In this document: positions 11,721 to 22,591 of the stretch, in pieces
Layout: each line of letters begins with the position of its first letter
Position numbering within the stretch: the first letter of the stretch is position 1
Source of the DNA: Chondrilla cf. caribensis
Taxonomy: Eukaryota > Porifera > Demospongiae > Chondrillida > Chondrillidae
Direction of reading: 5' to 3'
Assembly (NCBI GenBank): GCA_964020155.1
Contig: OZ026570.1
Coordinates: forward strand, 1,849,721-1,913,720
DNA: 64,000 nucleotides
Position numbers and translations under genes: made by a program
The notes under the pieces: model-generated
What the model was told of the DNA's origin: nothing
The model's input: the letters and a program-made list of their open reading frames with translations, nothing else
Databases searched by the model: none

Positions 11721-12127
11721 ATCAGATTAAGCATGCCTTGGGAATGTACAAATCTATGTGTACATAGAATTTCTAAGAATGAACTTCAAACTATGTCTTG
11801 AGGTGGCATGAGTTGCAGGCATTGTGTGCATGTGGAGACCTAAATAACCTAACCTGTGCAAATCCTGCACGAACCAGGGCTAAGTTAAGACTTCATCTAC
11901 TATGGAATCCTATTATTGATCACGTCATGCTATCACCGCTTATGGTCATTTATAGCAGCTGCATGCGTTTACTGGTGCTTACAGGCATCAACTAGTTTTA
12001 ACCAGTTACTACCATAATGTAAACTAGATATAAATATTGGAGAGATTAAAATTCGCATTTACGTCTAAGGCGCAACCTTAACCGCAGGTAGGCGTGACAG
12101 TGTAGAGCAGGTTGCCACTGCCATAGG

Positions 12128-12200
12128 ATGGAGACAACCACGCTTACGTTGGGAAAGATTCTGACAGTCATTCTTTCTGTTTCTTTAAACTTGGTTGCAG
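12128..12200 (+). CDS. receptor exon 1, signal peptide
   Basis: ATG at 12128 starts METTTLTLGKILTVILSVSL, a hydrophobic leader, and ends at the donor GTTGCAG/GTGAGG. The leftover base joins exon 2 in frame (GTLIPSGD). It is the only ATG-plus-leader exon upstream of the Ig exon that fits the phase. Confidence 0.8.
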
Positions 12201-15200
12201 GTGAGGATATTGTAGTCAATGTGGCTGGTCTAAGACACCTATAATCGAAATAATCCACTCTCACGAGGTACAACCTGGGCCTTTAACATAAAGTTTTCCG
12301 TAGCGAATCCGCTTTATAGTGAAGCCTGTACACGTCCGAAATCTGAATCCTTAGTTCGAATATCGAATCGGATAAATTTCGTACTCTTTTTTTGATCGCC
12401 AAGAAGCTACGTACGGGAATCTTATCGAGTGGAGAGCGACTAGTCTAATGGGAATTTGGCCGCGTGCAAATTCGGCTACATTGTTCACCGCGAATATATA
12501 CGGTGGAAGGTTTAAACTAATGTCACTTGTAGTTCTCACCGATGGTAGATCTAGATAGGTTGCAAAGAATGAAAGTGTTCGGTATCTACAACATCCAGGG
12601 AGAAAGTCCGTTTTCTTCACGTTGGCCGAATGTACGTAGGCCTATATTCGGTCGGAACAATGGGAATTCGGCCGGGATAGGTTTTCTCTGCCAATTTCTG
12701 CTAGATAAGTACGAAAACATCCCTACAAACTTCCATGCATGTCTCCTAACTCATACTTGTCTTTGGGCATAACCCGTCAACATTCGCCTGAATGGGAAGC
12801 GAGAAAATAGAGCACATTCGCAAATCGCCCACGGCCAAGCCTAAAAATCATTAACATTGGCCATTTCGTTCGAATTCTAAGTAAATACCTGATTTTCTGT
12901 CCCTTGTGCACGTATTTTCCACACTGCAAAATGAAGGAAATATGTATCACTGAACGTTGATATTAATATTGCAGTCTTAATCTTTGAATAAGAGTAAAGA
13001 ATCAATGATCGGACGCTACCTATATTCGGACATATAAAATTGGCTATTTCTCGAAAACTATAGAATCTACCGACTCGTAATAAACTTTGTTTTATAGGCC
13101 ATTACATGTAGTTGCTCTCTACCCAGTAAGATCCTCGTAGCTTACCGCATGGCTCTGCCAGAGTCGATCGAAAAATCGCCCGATAATAATCGATGTTCGG
13201 ACAAAAGAATTAGCTTTCGGACGGACCTCACTACAGAGTAGAGAAACGACGGAGAACCCGGAAAACATCCGAAATTATAGCTCTACATGTCTACGTTGAA
13301 ATATGAGAGTTACAGGTGGATATGTATCACTTTGAGGAATTCCGAACAAGTTATCTAACCCTCTGTGAAAGACCAAATTTCGGACGAATTTATATTATTT
13401 TGGGAATTTATATAGGCTGAATAGCATTATTCCTCAATATAAATTCCTCTCTGCAATATAAATTTGTTCGAAATTTGGTCTTTCACAGGGGGTTAGATAT
13501 CTCGTTCGGATTCCCTCAAAGTGATACATATTAATCTCTAACTTTCATATTTTATAGTAGACATGTATAGTCATCACTTCTAATGTTTTCCGGTTTCTTC
13601 GTCGTTTCTCCACTCTGTAGTGAGGTCCGTCCGAAAGCTCATTCTTTTGTCCTAATATCGATTATTATCGGGCGATTTTTCCGATCGACTCTAGCAGAGC
13701 CATGCGGTATGCTAGAGGATCTTACTGAGTAGAGAGCGACTACATGTAATGGTCTATAAAGCAAAGTTTATTGGGAGTCGGTAAGTTTTATAGTTTTCGA
13801 GAAATAACCAATTTTATGTGTCCGAATATGGGTGGCGTCCGATCATTGATTATTTACTCTACATGTAGTCGCTCTAGATCTGTAATCAGGATGATCCTCG
13901 TAGCTTACCGCATGCCTCTGCTAGAATCGATCGAAAAAATCGTCCGATAATAATCGATATTCGGACAAAGGAATGAGCTTTCGGACGGACCTCACTACAG
14001 AGTGGAGAAACAACAAAGAAACCGGAAAACATCAGAAATTATAGCTCTACATGTCTACTTTGAAATATGAAAGTTAGAGGTGGATATGTATCACTTTAAG
14101 GAAATCCGAACAAGTTATCTAACCCTCTCTGAAAGACCAAATTTCGGACGAATTTATACTATTTTGGGAATTTATTTATATAGGCTGAATGGCGTTATTC
14201 GTCAATATAAATTCCTCTCTGCAATATAAATTAGGGCTGGAAATCGGTTGTAATTTTTGAATCGATTATCAGTACATATTAACTGATTGATTAATCGATC
14301 AATCACCGGAAGTAATTAAGTGGGCGTGACCGGAAACTACTCCCACTTTATCAGATGGAGTACTCATCCAATAGACATGAAGTGAAGTTCATAGAGTCCT
14401 TCTCATATTTAAGGTATAAAATTGAAACCCATGGAGTGTAGGTTCTGGGTAATAAGGTGGGGGTGGCTTCCTGTTCTACTCACTTAATTACTTCCTGTGA
14501 TTAATCGATTTGTTTGTGCTATTATCGATAATCAGATTTGAAATGAAAATCGATTGATTAATCGATTAATCGATTAATCGTCCCAGCAGTAATTTAAATG
14601 TCACTATTTCATATCAGGTACCCTGATACCAAGTGGAGATGTTAACCTTGACTGTGGCAGTCAACATTTTTTTACCTGCGATGTGAGTGGAGTCAGTGTG
14701 AATCCTAGCACTGCATGGACAATCAATGGATTGAGAATGGTTTCCGTATTGGATGCTAATGCCAGATCTGCAGCCAACAATAATGATAGGGTCACTACTA
14801 CTGATCAAAGTGGCGTCACTCAAATTTCCACTATTACCATCACTGAGTTTTCCACAGCTGACAATGGAGGAACCATTCAGTGTATCAATCAACATGACCT
14901 CAGTACTCAAGGAATGGCTACTATATCAGTCGGTATGTAGAAGTTCATAGCAAGTTACTTTGTAAATCCCGTGTGATTTTATTAGATTGATTTATGGCTC
15001 ATAGCAAATCCAGTATCAGACAATAATCAACTTGTGCATACTTATACACAATTCTAACACACTTATAATCAAGCTACTTTGTACTTGTTCATGTTATGTA
15101 TGCCTCTGTATTTGGTTTTAACTCAGTCTGGTACTGGTACATTCTTTGCTTCCTTAATCAGGTGTTCCTTCCTGCCCAATCAATGTAAGAAGTGACTTGA

Positions 15201-18200
15201 ATGTTGGCTATACCAGTGCTAATGTTTCTTGGCAGAAATCTCCAAACAGTCCTCCAATCAAAATGGCTAGGGTCATGTACTGTCCTACATCATCACCAAA
15301 CTGTGGTGCTCATACCACATGTACCAATAGTCCATGCACTGTTGAGGGACTGGACCCTCAAACGGAGTATCAGTTCAAAGTCATCCCAAGCAATAACTGT
15401 GGAATGGCTGCTGGATGTACCTCAATTGTAATGCCTACAAGAGGTCAGTGTACTTAAGTTCTGCCTGGTCAAGGTGACCTGTTTACTTCTACAACTGCTG
15501 AATCTGATGTAATTGTTATTGCTAAGTCAGCCAATGAATATATTCATTGGCTGATTCAACAATGCTGATAGCAACATTAAGTTATTGACTCAAGCATGCA
15601 AAACAAACAAACAAAGGGCATTGGGACTCCGTATTTCACATATTAAATAGTCTCTGATAATCCAACACTAAAACAGAAAAGAGGATATAGGGATGCTGTA
15701 TTCCTAAAAAGTTAAAAAACAGTGGTTGGGATATCTGGAAGCAACATAGCGGCACAACAAAATTCCTTTGCATAATGATCACATGGTCATAGCATAGCCA
15801 ACGACCAAACATCAATGCAATAATAATACTTTTAAAGGCTGTTTTTTTGCAATCCCCTATCACTTTTCCTTTTATTATCTAATTGCAGTGCTGCTGTAAA
15901 ATGAAGCATTAGGAAATTTTCCTACTTCTGAAAATTGAACCCACCACATATGGCAATAAAATTCTAATAATGGGTCCACTGTTATCTAAAACCCACTAGT
16001 CTGAAACTGAATAAAGAATATCTGATTATGTCTTGTGTCAGACCTATATACGCTGACAGAATGGCCTATGAAAATTCAATTCAAGTGACTACTGTGTCGT
16101 GGGATTCTGTACCAATGTATAAATTTTAGTTAAAACAATATTATGACTGTATATGTAGTATAGATTTCAGAGTGGATTGAAATATTAAAACTGTTTGCAT
16201 GCTGCCATATCAAATGGCAATCATTATCATCTATTATTATTAATTTTCATGTAGCCTGCCCTGTTGACCAGGTCTTTCAAAATGGTATCCGTCCTCAGCC
16301 TTCCTGTCGCAACCGTAATCCTGCTAATACTGTGATGGAGCTAGGTTGTGTCTGTCCCATAGGAAAGATTATCAATGAAAAAACAGGGAAATGCATCCAC
16401 CCGGAGGATTGTCCAAGATGTGTTTGCAGTGCATCAGGAGACCCGCATTACCTGACCTATGACGGATATCGCTACGATCTCTTTGACAAATGTTCCCACA
16501 TATTCACAAAAGACTGTGCTCAAAATACATTTACTGTGTTCTCCATTACTTCGAACAGATGTTCTGGAGGACGGGTACCCACATGCATTGATCGAGCAGC
16601 AATAGAAATTCCCTCGCTAGGTGTCACTGTAAATGTGTTTACTAATCCAAGCAGGTACACAATTAATGGTATTTTCCCCGATTCCTCAAAGCTCAACATT
16701 GTTTTCAACCAGGATAAAATTGTTTTGGAGATTGTGGACTTGGGTATTATAGTAACAGTAGGTACCTCCTACCTGAAGGTTAGTGTACCTTCAAGTTACA
16801 GTGGCAAATTGTGTGGTTTGGCAGGTGACTGCAATGGCATCAACAGTGATGACTTTAAATTTAAGAATGGTACCGTAACCACTGATGTGGGGGCACTGGA
16901 GAAGGAATATAGAGCACCTCAGATAACATCTGATTGCAGTTACCCTCTGTCTAGCATTGAAAAACCTGTGTGTGATCGTGAAGAGGAGGCCAGAGGACGG
17001 GAATTCTGTAGTTACCTGACCAGCAAACGCGGAAGCTACAGTTTGTGTCATGACGTGATTTCTCCCAATCCGAGCTTTGAAAACTGTGTGACTGATTACT
17101 GCTTTAGGGATGATGAGTGGTTAACAGTGTGTCGTGTTATTCAAGATTATGCCAATGAATGCAGAGTAAATGGCATCACTGTTGGTCCCCCTCCATCTGA
17201 ATGTGGTACGTATGTTTCTATGAAGTTATTCAACTGTGTATCAATGTCTAACCTACACGTAATATTGTTCCAATATAGTTTTAAGTTGCCCACCAGGTCA
17301 AACTTTCATGTGTGGTCCTGAAGTTCCTCAAACCTGTGAGAATCTGATGAATGTAGACAACACTCAACCATGTATTGAAGGCTGTTTCTGTAATGATGGC
17401 ACAATTCTTGATCTGAATGGAAATTGTATACCTCCAAGATCATGCCCTACAGGTGCGTGATATTACCTATTGTTACTGTTACCTACCTACTGTTACCTTG
17501 TTACCTATTGTTATTCTCTACAATTATTTCCGCAATACCCTAACATAAGTTTTCCGATTACTACATAGTCATTTTCTTATCATTAATTATTAGATGACAA
17601 TTTTGAGATACGTTTTGGCAATAGCCCTCAACCTTCTTGCCACAACCGTCAACCGAAGCAAACTGTATACCAGCAAGGATATTTTTGCAGAGATGGAACA
17701 GTTCTTAATACAAGGACAAGGAAATGTGTTCCGTCAGATGAATGTCCAAAATGTTTTGGCAGTGTTTCAGGGGACCCCCATTACCTGACCTATGATGGAC
17801 TACGCTACGATCTCTTTGATGAATGCTCCCACATACTCACCAAAGACTGCATCGATAATACATTTACCGTGTATTCTGTCACATCGGATAAATGTTCAAA
17901 AGGAGGAGTACCCACATGTCTGGATCAAGCAGTAACAGAGGTTCCCCACCTTCAAACTACCATTATATTATCCAGTAGCCCATTGAAGTATGAGAGAAAA
18001 GGAGGGATTAATTCAGCAGAGGGATTGCGTATCTTTCAAAATTCTGACAGAATTGTTGTTGAAATTGTTCAACTTGGTGTAATATTAGTGTTTGCACCAT
18101 ACGCTATACAAGTACACACCCCTTCAAGCTATAGTGGTAAATTATGTGGTCTCCTTGGTGACTGTAATGACAATAGCAGTGATGACTTCAAACTTAAGAA

Positions 18201-19703
18201 TGGTTCTGTAACCACTGACCTACTGGTTCTTGAAAGGGAATATAGAGCATCCAACAATTATATTTCTTGCAGCTACACACACACTAGCATTGAGCCACCT
18301 GTGTGTGATAGTGAAGAGCGGGCCAGAGGAGAGGAATTCTGTAGCTATTTGATAAGCACTACTGGAAGCTACAGTTCTTGTCATGATGTGATTTCTCCGG
18401 ATCAAAGCTTCGAGAACTGTGTCACCGACTACTGCTATAGGGATGATGAGATAGTGGCAGTTTGTAGCGTGATTCGAGATTATGCACATGAGTGCAGGAC
18501 AAATGGCATTGAAGTCGGTTCCCTTCCACCAGAATGTAGTAAGTATAGCTTTTATTTTTGATAAATTTTCTATCAATGAATACACATGTGTATCAAAGTG
18601 TAACTGCATATTTAAGCATACATGCCATACTGTCCAAGCAGTGGAATTTCAAATTTTATGTCATGTTTTTTCATCAGATCACTGATGCAATACAGTTAAT
18701 TGATTTACTCCAAGAATAAAGTTCCTTCCTTGGAGTAACTTTATTCTTAAACATCATTATTTGGAAGATTAAATTTCACATACACAAGATGAATCGGATT
18801 GACTAAATATTGAAGTTTTATTTGTGTTTTACAGTAAAATATTGATTACAAAATATTTTCTATTTGTGGAATACTAAAATGGTTTTGTACACACTACTAC
18901 ATGTTTCCTGGCATTTTGGTGAGATATTTATGATTACATTAATTTTTCATATGTTCAGGACCTGATTGCCCAGTTGGTCAGAGTTTACAGTTTGGTCGTA
19001 GTATTCCACCGAGCTGTGAAAACATGCGCTATTATACAACTGTATTGATTGAAGGTTGTTTTTGTCAACCAGGAACGATTTTTGACTCCAAAGGAATATG
19101 TGTACCTCGAGATCAATGTCCCAGTGAGTTTGACTACATATTTACATGACAGTAATGCACTCTTCTCAACCAGAACAAAATCTCAAAATTGGTATAATGA
19201 ATTTCATATATTGCAGCTAGGCCAAGGTTTTTTACAATATTCTATAATATTGTCATAGAGTGTGATAGATTGAGATTACCAAACTAGATATAATGGAGTC
19301 TAGTTTCTGACACCACTGTAACCGTAGATCATGAATTTATTCATTATAATCATTCTCTGCAGGTCTAATTATTATCCCTACCCCAACTCAGACTGACCAG
19401 AGCAATAATGCTGTCATTGAGGGAGTTGTTCCAGCAGTTCTGATAATGTTATTTTGTGTGGGTCCTTGCATCATGTGCATATTTTACAAATGTGTCTATA
19501 AGAAATGTACCAAACGATCAGGTGAGTATAAATTATGTACGAAGTACCCAGAGGTTTTTATCGCATATTTGACCTTTTTCTCAGAAAATGTACATGGCTG
19601 TTGTAGTTGCCCCCAATGCAATGATGTATATGAAGATAGGGATGAGAGACCTATAATTGTGCGGACAGTACATGGACGCGGTTATGACATTCATTTCATT
19701 TAA
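12128..19703 (+). CDS. single-pass receptor: Ig, FN3, two VWD-C8-TIL blocks, TM
   Basis: Nine exons: 12128-12200, 14618-14932, 15162-15443, 16255-17205, 17279-17452, 17594-18538, 18959-19123, 19363-19521 and 19585-19703. They sum to 3,183 nt, all junctions are phase 1, and they encode 1,060 aa. Order by residue: signal peptide 1-24; Ig-like 25-129; FN3-like 130-223; Cys-rich TIL-like, VWD (SGDPHYLTYDG) and C8, 224-540; TIL 541-598; a second TIL-VWD-C8 unit 599-913; TIL 914-968; membrane helix about 989-1011; cytoplasmic tail to 1060. VWD-C8-TIL is the mucin/VWF/zonadhesin-type assembly module, so an adhesive or barrier surface receptor is likely; the ligand is unknown. Each VWD+C8 unit is one exon of near-equal length (951 and 945 nt), pointing to internal duplication. 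I know of no named gene with exactly this order. Confidence 0.88.
12991..13860. repeat. large inverted repeat, arms about 430 bp
   Basis: The sequence starting AGAGTAAAGAATCAATGATC at 12991 returns inverted at the right end (…GATCATTGATTATTTACTCT, ending 13860). Matching landmarks run inward: CGGACGGACCTCACTACAGA, CCGATAATAATCGAT and CTTTCACAG. The turn lies near 13400-13455. The arms are diverged but clearly homologous. The DNA is richer in CG dinucleotides than the surroundings. Confidence 0.85.
13861..14232 (+). repeat. third, partial copy of the inverted-repeat unit
   Basis: Directly follows the right arm and runs in the left-arm orientation from ACATGTAGTCGCTCT to CTCTGCAATATAAAT, matching about 13104-13468. 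Confidence 0.85.
14288..14580. mobile_element. small non-autonomous element with inverted termini
   Basis: About 25 bp ending GGAAGTAATTAAGTG (14298-14322) is inverted near 14481-14507 (CACTTAATTACTTCC). Both sides run into ATTAATCGAT words, with a short ATTAATCG tandem at about 14552-14580. Confidence 0.5.
14618..14932 (+). CDS. receptor exon 2, Ig-like domain
   Basis: One exon encodes an Ig-like fold: an early Cys in HFFTCDVSGV, a core Trp in TAWTINGLRM, and STADNGGTIQCINQHD as the usual D-x-G-x-Y/I-x-C region. The acceptor is ATATCAG and the donor GTATGT. Confidence 0.8.
15162..15443 (+). CDS. receptor exon 3, FN3-like domain
   Basis: Contains NVSWQKSPNSPPI and VEGLDPQTEYQFKVIPSNNC, the tryptophan and L-x-P-x-T-x-Y signatures of fibronectin type III, plus extra cysteines probably forming disulfides. 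Confidence 0.8.
15527..15554. repeat. perfect 28-bp palindrome in receptor intron 3
   Basis: Each half is 14 bases, TCAGCCAATGAATA and its exact complement, with no loop. Confidence 0.85.
16255..17205 (+). CDS. receptor exon 4, TIL + VWD + C8
   Basis: A Cys-rich TIL-like start (ELGCVCPIGKII) leads into CVCSASGDPHYLTYDG, the classic start of a VWD domain. The D-domain body contains the GLAGDCNG turn (CxxDCN-like), then a C8 module with CSYLTSKRGSYSLCHDVISP and ENCVTDYCFRDD. Confidence 0.88.
17279..17452 (+). CDS. receptor exon 5, TIL domain
   Basis: A 58-residue cysteine-rich module with CPPGQTFMCGPEVPQTCEN and CIEGCFCNDGTILD, typical of trypsin-inhibitor-like domains that follow C8 in VWF-type assemblies. 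Confidence 0.8.
17594..18538 (+). CDS. receptor exon 6, second TIL + VWD + C8
   Basis: Repeats the plan of exon 4: SGDPHYLTYDGLRYDLFD, GLLGDCNDNSSDDF, then CSYLISTTGSYSSCHDVISP and CVTDYCYRDD. Close agreement in length and motifs indicates an ancestral exon duplication. Confidence 0.88.
18959..19123 (+). CDS. receptor exon 7, last TIL domain
   Basis: Encodes CPVGQSLQFG, CENMRYYTT and IEGCFCQPGTIFD, the third clear TIL module, just outside the membrane. Confidence 0.8.
19363..19703 (+). CDS. receptor exons 8-9, TM helix and cytoplasmic tail
   Basis: Exon 8 (19363-19521) has a Thr/Asn-rich stalk, then a hydrophobic helix (VVPAVLIMLFCVG) followed by Lys- and Cys-rich CVYKKCTKRS. Exon 9 (19585-19703) adds a short tail with paired cysteines (CCSCPQC), acidic DVYEDRDE and the terminus GRGYDIHFI. 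The tail has tyrosines but no recognised kinase or ITAM motif. Confidence 0.82.
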
Positions 19704-19866
19704 CATTACTGAGGTATGTGAAACATTCGTACTACTGAGCAATAGTTATTGCATGGTAAAGTACTTCCGGCACATATAAAACTGAATATATACAAATTAA
19801 TTAATTCAATATTCCAGTGTCACTGGATAGACCACTATGTTTGAGGATTTGGGGATTAGCCTATGT

Positions 19867-19941
19867 AATAAATAGCAGACTTCAGGACCTCAGAACTGTA
19901 TGTTATATTGTATCATATGAGTACCGCTCCAAGTGAATAAA
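19867..19941 (+). terminator. receptor polyadenylation signals
   Basis: AATAAA occurs at 19867-19872 and at 19936-19941, 164 and 233 bases after the stop codon. The choice between them is inferred. Confidence 0.45.
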
Positions 19942-20830
19942 TTATTACTATTAATATTTTTTTCTATACTGTATATTCATTATGTACAATTATTTAAGCT
20001 TATGAAATATACCTTTAGGAAAAAGGTGATGCCGAATGAATGAATACCCTAGTTTATTATTTCCTTGTTATTCTTCTGTAGGGATAGAAAACACTGCAGT
20101 TAGGAAATACTTGGTGTATAACTAGTTGCTATGCACAATTTAGCCTTGCGTTATTTGCAGTAGAAATTTAATGTAGTCTTACTTGTTTATACGCATGAGT
20201 CCATTCATTATTGGATGATGGTATTGACACATGAATCATACATTGTTGTGTAGCAAAGCTTTATGATTGCACATATTGTGAAACTATAATAAATTGAGTG
20301 ATTACCAATAACATTGCATGAATGGGAATAATCAGGACAGTATTAGGAAGAATGAATGACTGAGACATAGATTGAGGCATGCTTCTGTGTGAATATTGAG
20401 AGTTCCTTATTGACAATCTCTGTAGTGAATCCACTGATAATGAGGGGGTCTCAAAAGGATGGTACTAGGGATAAGTATATTCATCTAATTTATAATATGA
20501 CCAACTAAAAATTAATATAAGTAATGACTTTTATATTTTCTAAAGCTTATTATAAGGGATGTGTACTTGGTGTATGGTAAAATTGATTCATGTGTTAATT
20601 AATCAAGTTACTGCAGCTGCTTGACTACATATACACATAACTTTAAGTATATTAGCCTTAGCGTGTGTATATAACTGTATAATATATAATGGGTATTATC
20701 CATACAATTATTATTGAATACACATAATATATGTATATACTTCATCACATAAAATAAGACAACAAGCATGAAACCAATATGTGCAATGTAAGATACATAT
20801 GTCTAAATGAAATTAAGAAAACATGATATA
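19942..20830. other. intergenic, no gene seen
   Basis: AT-rich with no coding signal. Confidence 0.5.
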
Positions 20831-21579
20831 TATATATACAGCGGGGTGGATGCCTGTGAGATGGGAAGCAAAAATTAAGGCAATTAAGTACTACATAAAG
20901 GCTAGTAGAAATGAGAAGATGAGGTTGCTGAATAAAGTGATGGCGTGGGCAAATGAGGGGGTAGGATGGATGGAAGGGGATGAGGGGTTCTTGGAGTGTA
21001 TGGGGTGGAATGGGCATGGTTCGCCGGGAGAAATGTTTGCAGATTTGTCACTTGGTCAGGTGAACGAGATGTTGGAGGCATGTGCATGGAGGAAGCTCCG
21101 GGAAGAGTGGAGAGAGGGCTGCAGCAGATCACAGAAGTTGAGATATTGGGAAGTTTTAGTAGGAGATATAGCTTTTGCAGAGTGGAAGATGGGAGGAGCG
21201 GTTAGAGTGCAAAGCAAAGATCAGAGGAAGCTGATAGGGGAAGTGAGATGTGGATGTGCAAAGCTGGAAGTGGAAACGGGGAGATGGAGAGGAGTTGCAA
21301 GAGAAGATAGGATCTGTCTGCTATGCAAGAAAGAGATGGGAGATGAGAGGCATTTCCTCACATCCTGTGAGGCCCTACAAGATGAGAGATTTGATCTAGA
21401 ACAGCTAATGAAGAATGAGGATGACAACTGTGAATTAAATGATGTGATGAAAAGATTGCATGAGAAGTCGATTGCTAGGATGGTTATGAGAATGTGGAAT
21501 AGAAGAGTCGAACTGTTATGAATTGTTTTATTTATTGACTGTTGTATGTGCTATTTTGGGAGTCTCCCTACGTCAGCAC

Positions 21580-21625
<46 letters not shown>
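20830..21625 (+). mobile_element. 5'-truncated LINE (non-LTR) 3' end with (AAT)n tail
   Basis: An open frame to the TGA-free stop at 21521 encodes the region after the reverse transcriptase: WRGVAREDRICLLCKKEMGD and then ERHFLTSCEAL, a C-x2-C...H-x4-C zinc knuckle seen near the C-terminus of many LINE ORF2 proteins. After a short 3' UTR an (AAT)n tract ends the copy at 21625. No reverse transcriptase core is present, so it is a dead-on-arrival fragment. A second copy lies at 48628-49260. Confidence 0.75.
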
Positions 21626-21627
21626 TA

Positions 21628-21720
21628 CAGTGGGGACCTCTTCATAAATGACACATTAGGACCAACTAATATGTCCGCTGTAGAGAGGCTGTCCACTTGT
21701 CAGAGTGGAGAAATGTATTA
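21628..21720. mobile_element. possible pogo/Tigger-like terminal fragment
   Basis: Directly after the LINE tail the sequence starts CAGTGGGGACCTC and includes GTCCGCTGTAGAGAGG, in the style of the fragment at 10830. No transposase was seen. Confidence 0.3.
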
Positions 21721-22373
21721 TATTGCGTTTTTGCTGCATCTTTCAATGTTCCTATGCATGCAGAGGTGTGTGAAAATACTACTTAAATGCATAAGTTAGA
21801 TATTCTTTACTGGTGCAGTGGTTTTAGTACAATATGCAAAACATTTTGTACGTGGTGTATTATACAGTGGTTGGATATTAGATATTCCCGTACTGATTGT
21901 TATACTATATGATGTATATTCACTGCATCAAGTGTAACACTTTCACCAACTACTATCTAATTCTGAAATATTCTACCAAAGAGTCATTGCGATGTTCAAT
22001 GCAATCTGCTGTAATTATATGCACAACTCCAGTCCTATGTGGGTAGTGCCATGGAAATCTTGAATAATGCAAATATTATAAGAATCAAGTGGATGAGATG
22101 AAACCAGGCAAACCCGAATAACCATAGACCAGATGAAAAAAACAAGAGATGAATTAAAAGTGTGTAAGTGATCACGCATATGTATTTCTATGTCCACATT
22201 TGTGCATACGTACATGCCTGTAATGGATATGCAATATTTTACATAATCCCACATGGTGCCTCATCCATTATAATCAATGACACCAATTGAGCTCATATCA
22301 CATTATCACCAGATCCATGATAGCAATGGTCACTTGTACAGGTGCCATTATTATTATTAATTTTGCATTATTA

Positions 22374-22379
22374 TTTATT
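22374..22379 (-). terminator. lectin 1 polyadenylation signal
   Basis: AATAAA on the minus strand 213 bases past the lectin 1 stop. Lectin 2 has the same signal at 26335-26340. Confidence 0.4.
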
Positions 22380-22591
22380 ATTAATCATTATTATTTTAAT
22401 ACTCTTACACATTAGTACTGTTATAATTGCACACAACATTATGTAATAGTAATGAACACCTAGCTGTAATAATTGGACATGTGTTCACTTGAATTTATAA
22501 GCACTACTGTATATCTATTGTATGCATGCTAGCCTAGGAAAAAAATTACTGCAAACACAAAATCAATAGATACTTGTAGAAGTAATTTTAA

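Larger units (their letters stand above)
12201..14617 (+). other. receptor intron 1, repeat-filled
   Basis: A 2.4 kb intron containing an inverted-repeat pair with a third partial copy, then a TIR-bearing AT-rich element. No coding signal was seen. The other introns of the gene are 73-811 bp. Confidence 0.75.

Noticed and set aside
20823..21521. 232-residue open frame as a host gene
   Set aside because: Its C-terminal zinc knuckle, AAT tail and second broken copy at 48.6 kb mark it as LINE debris.
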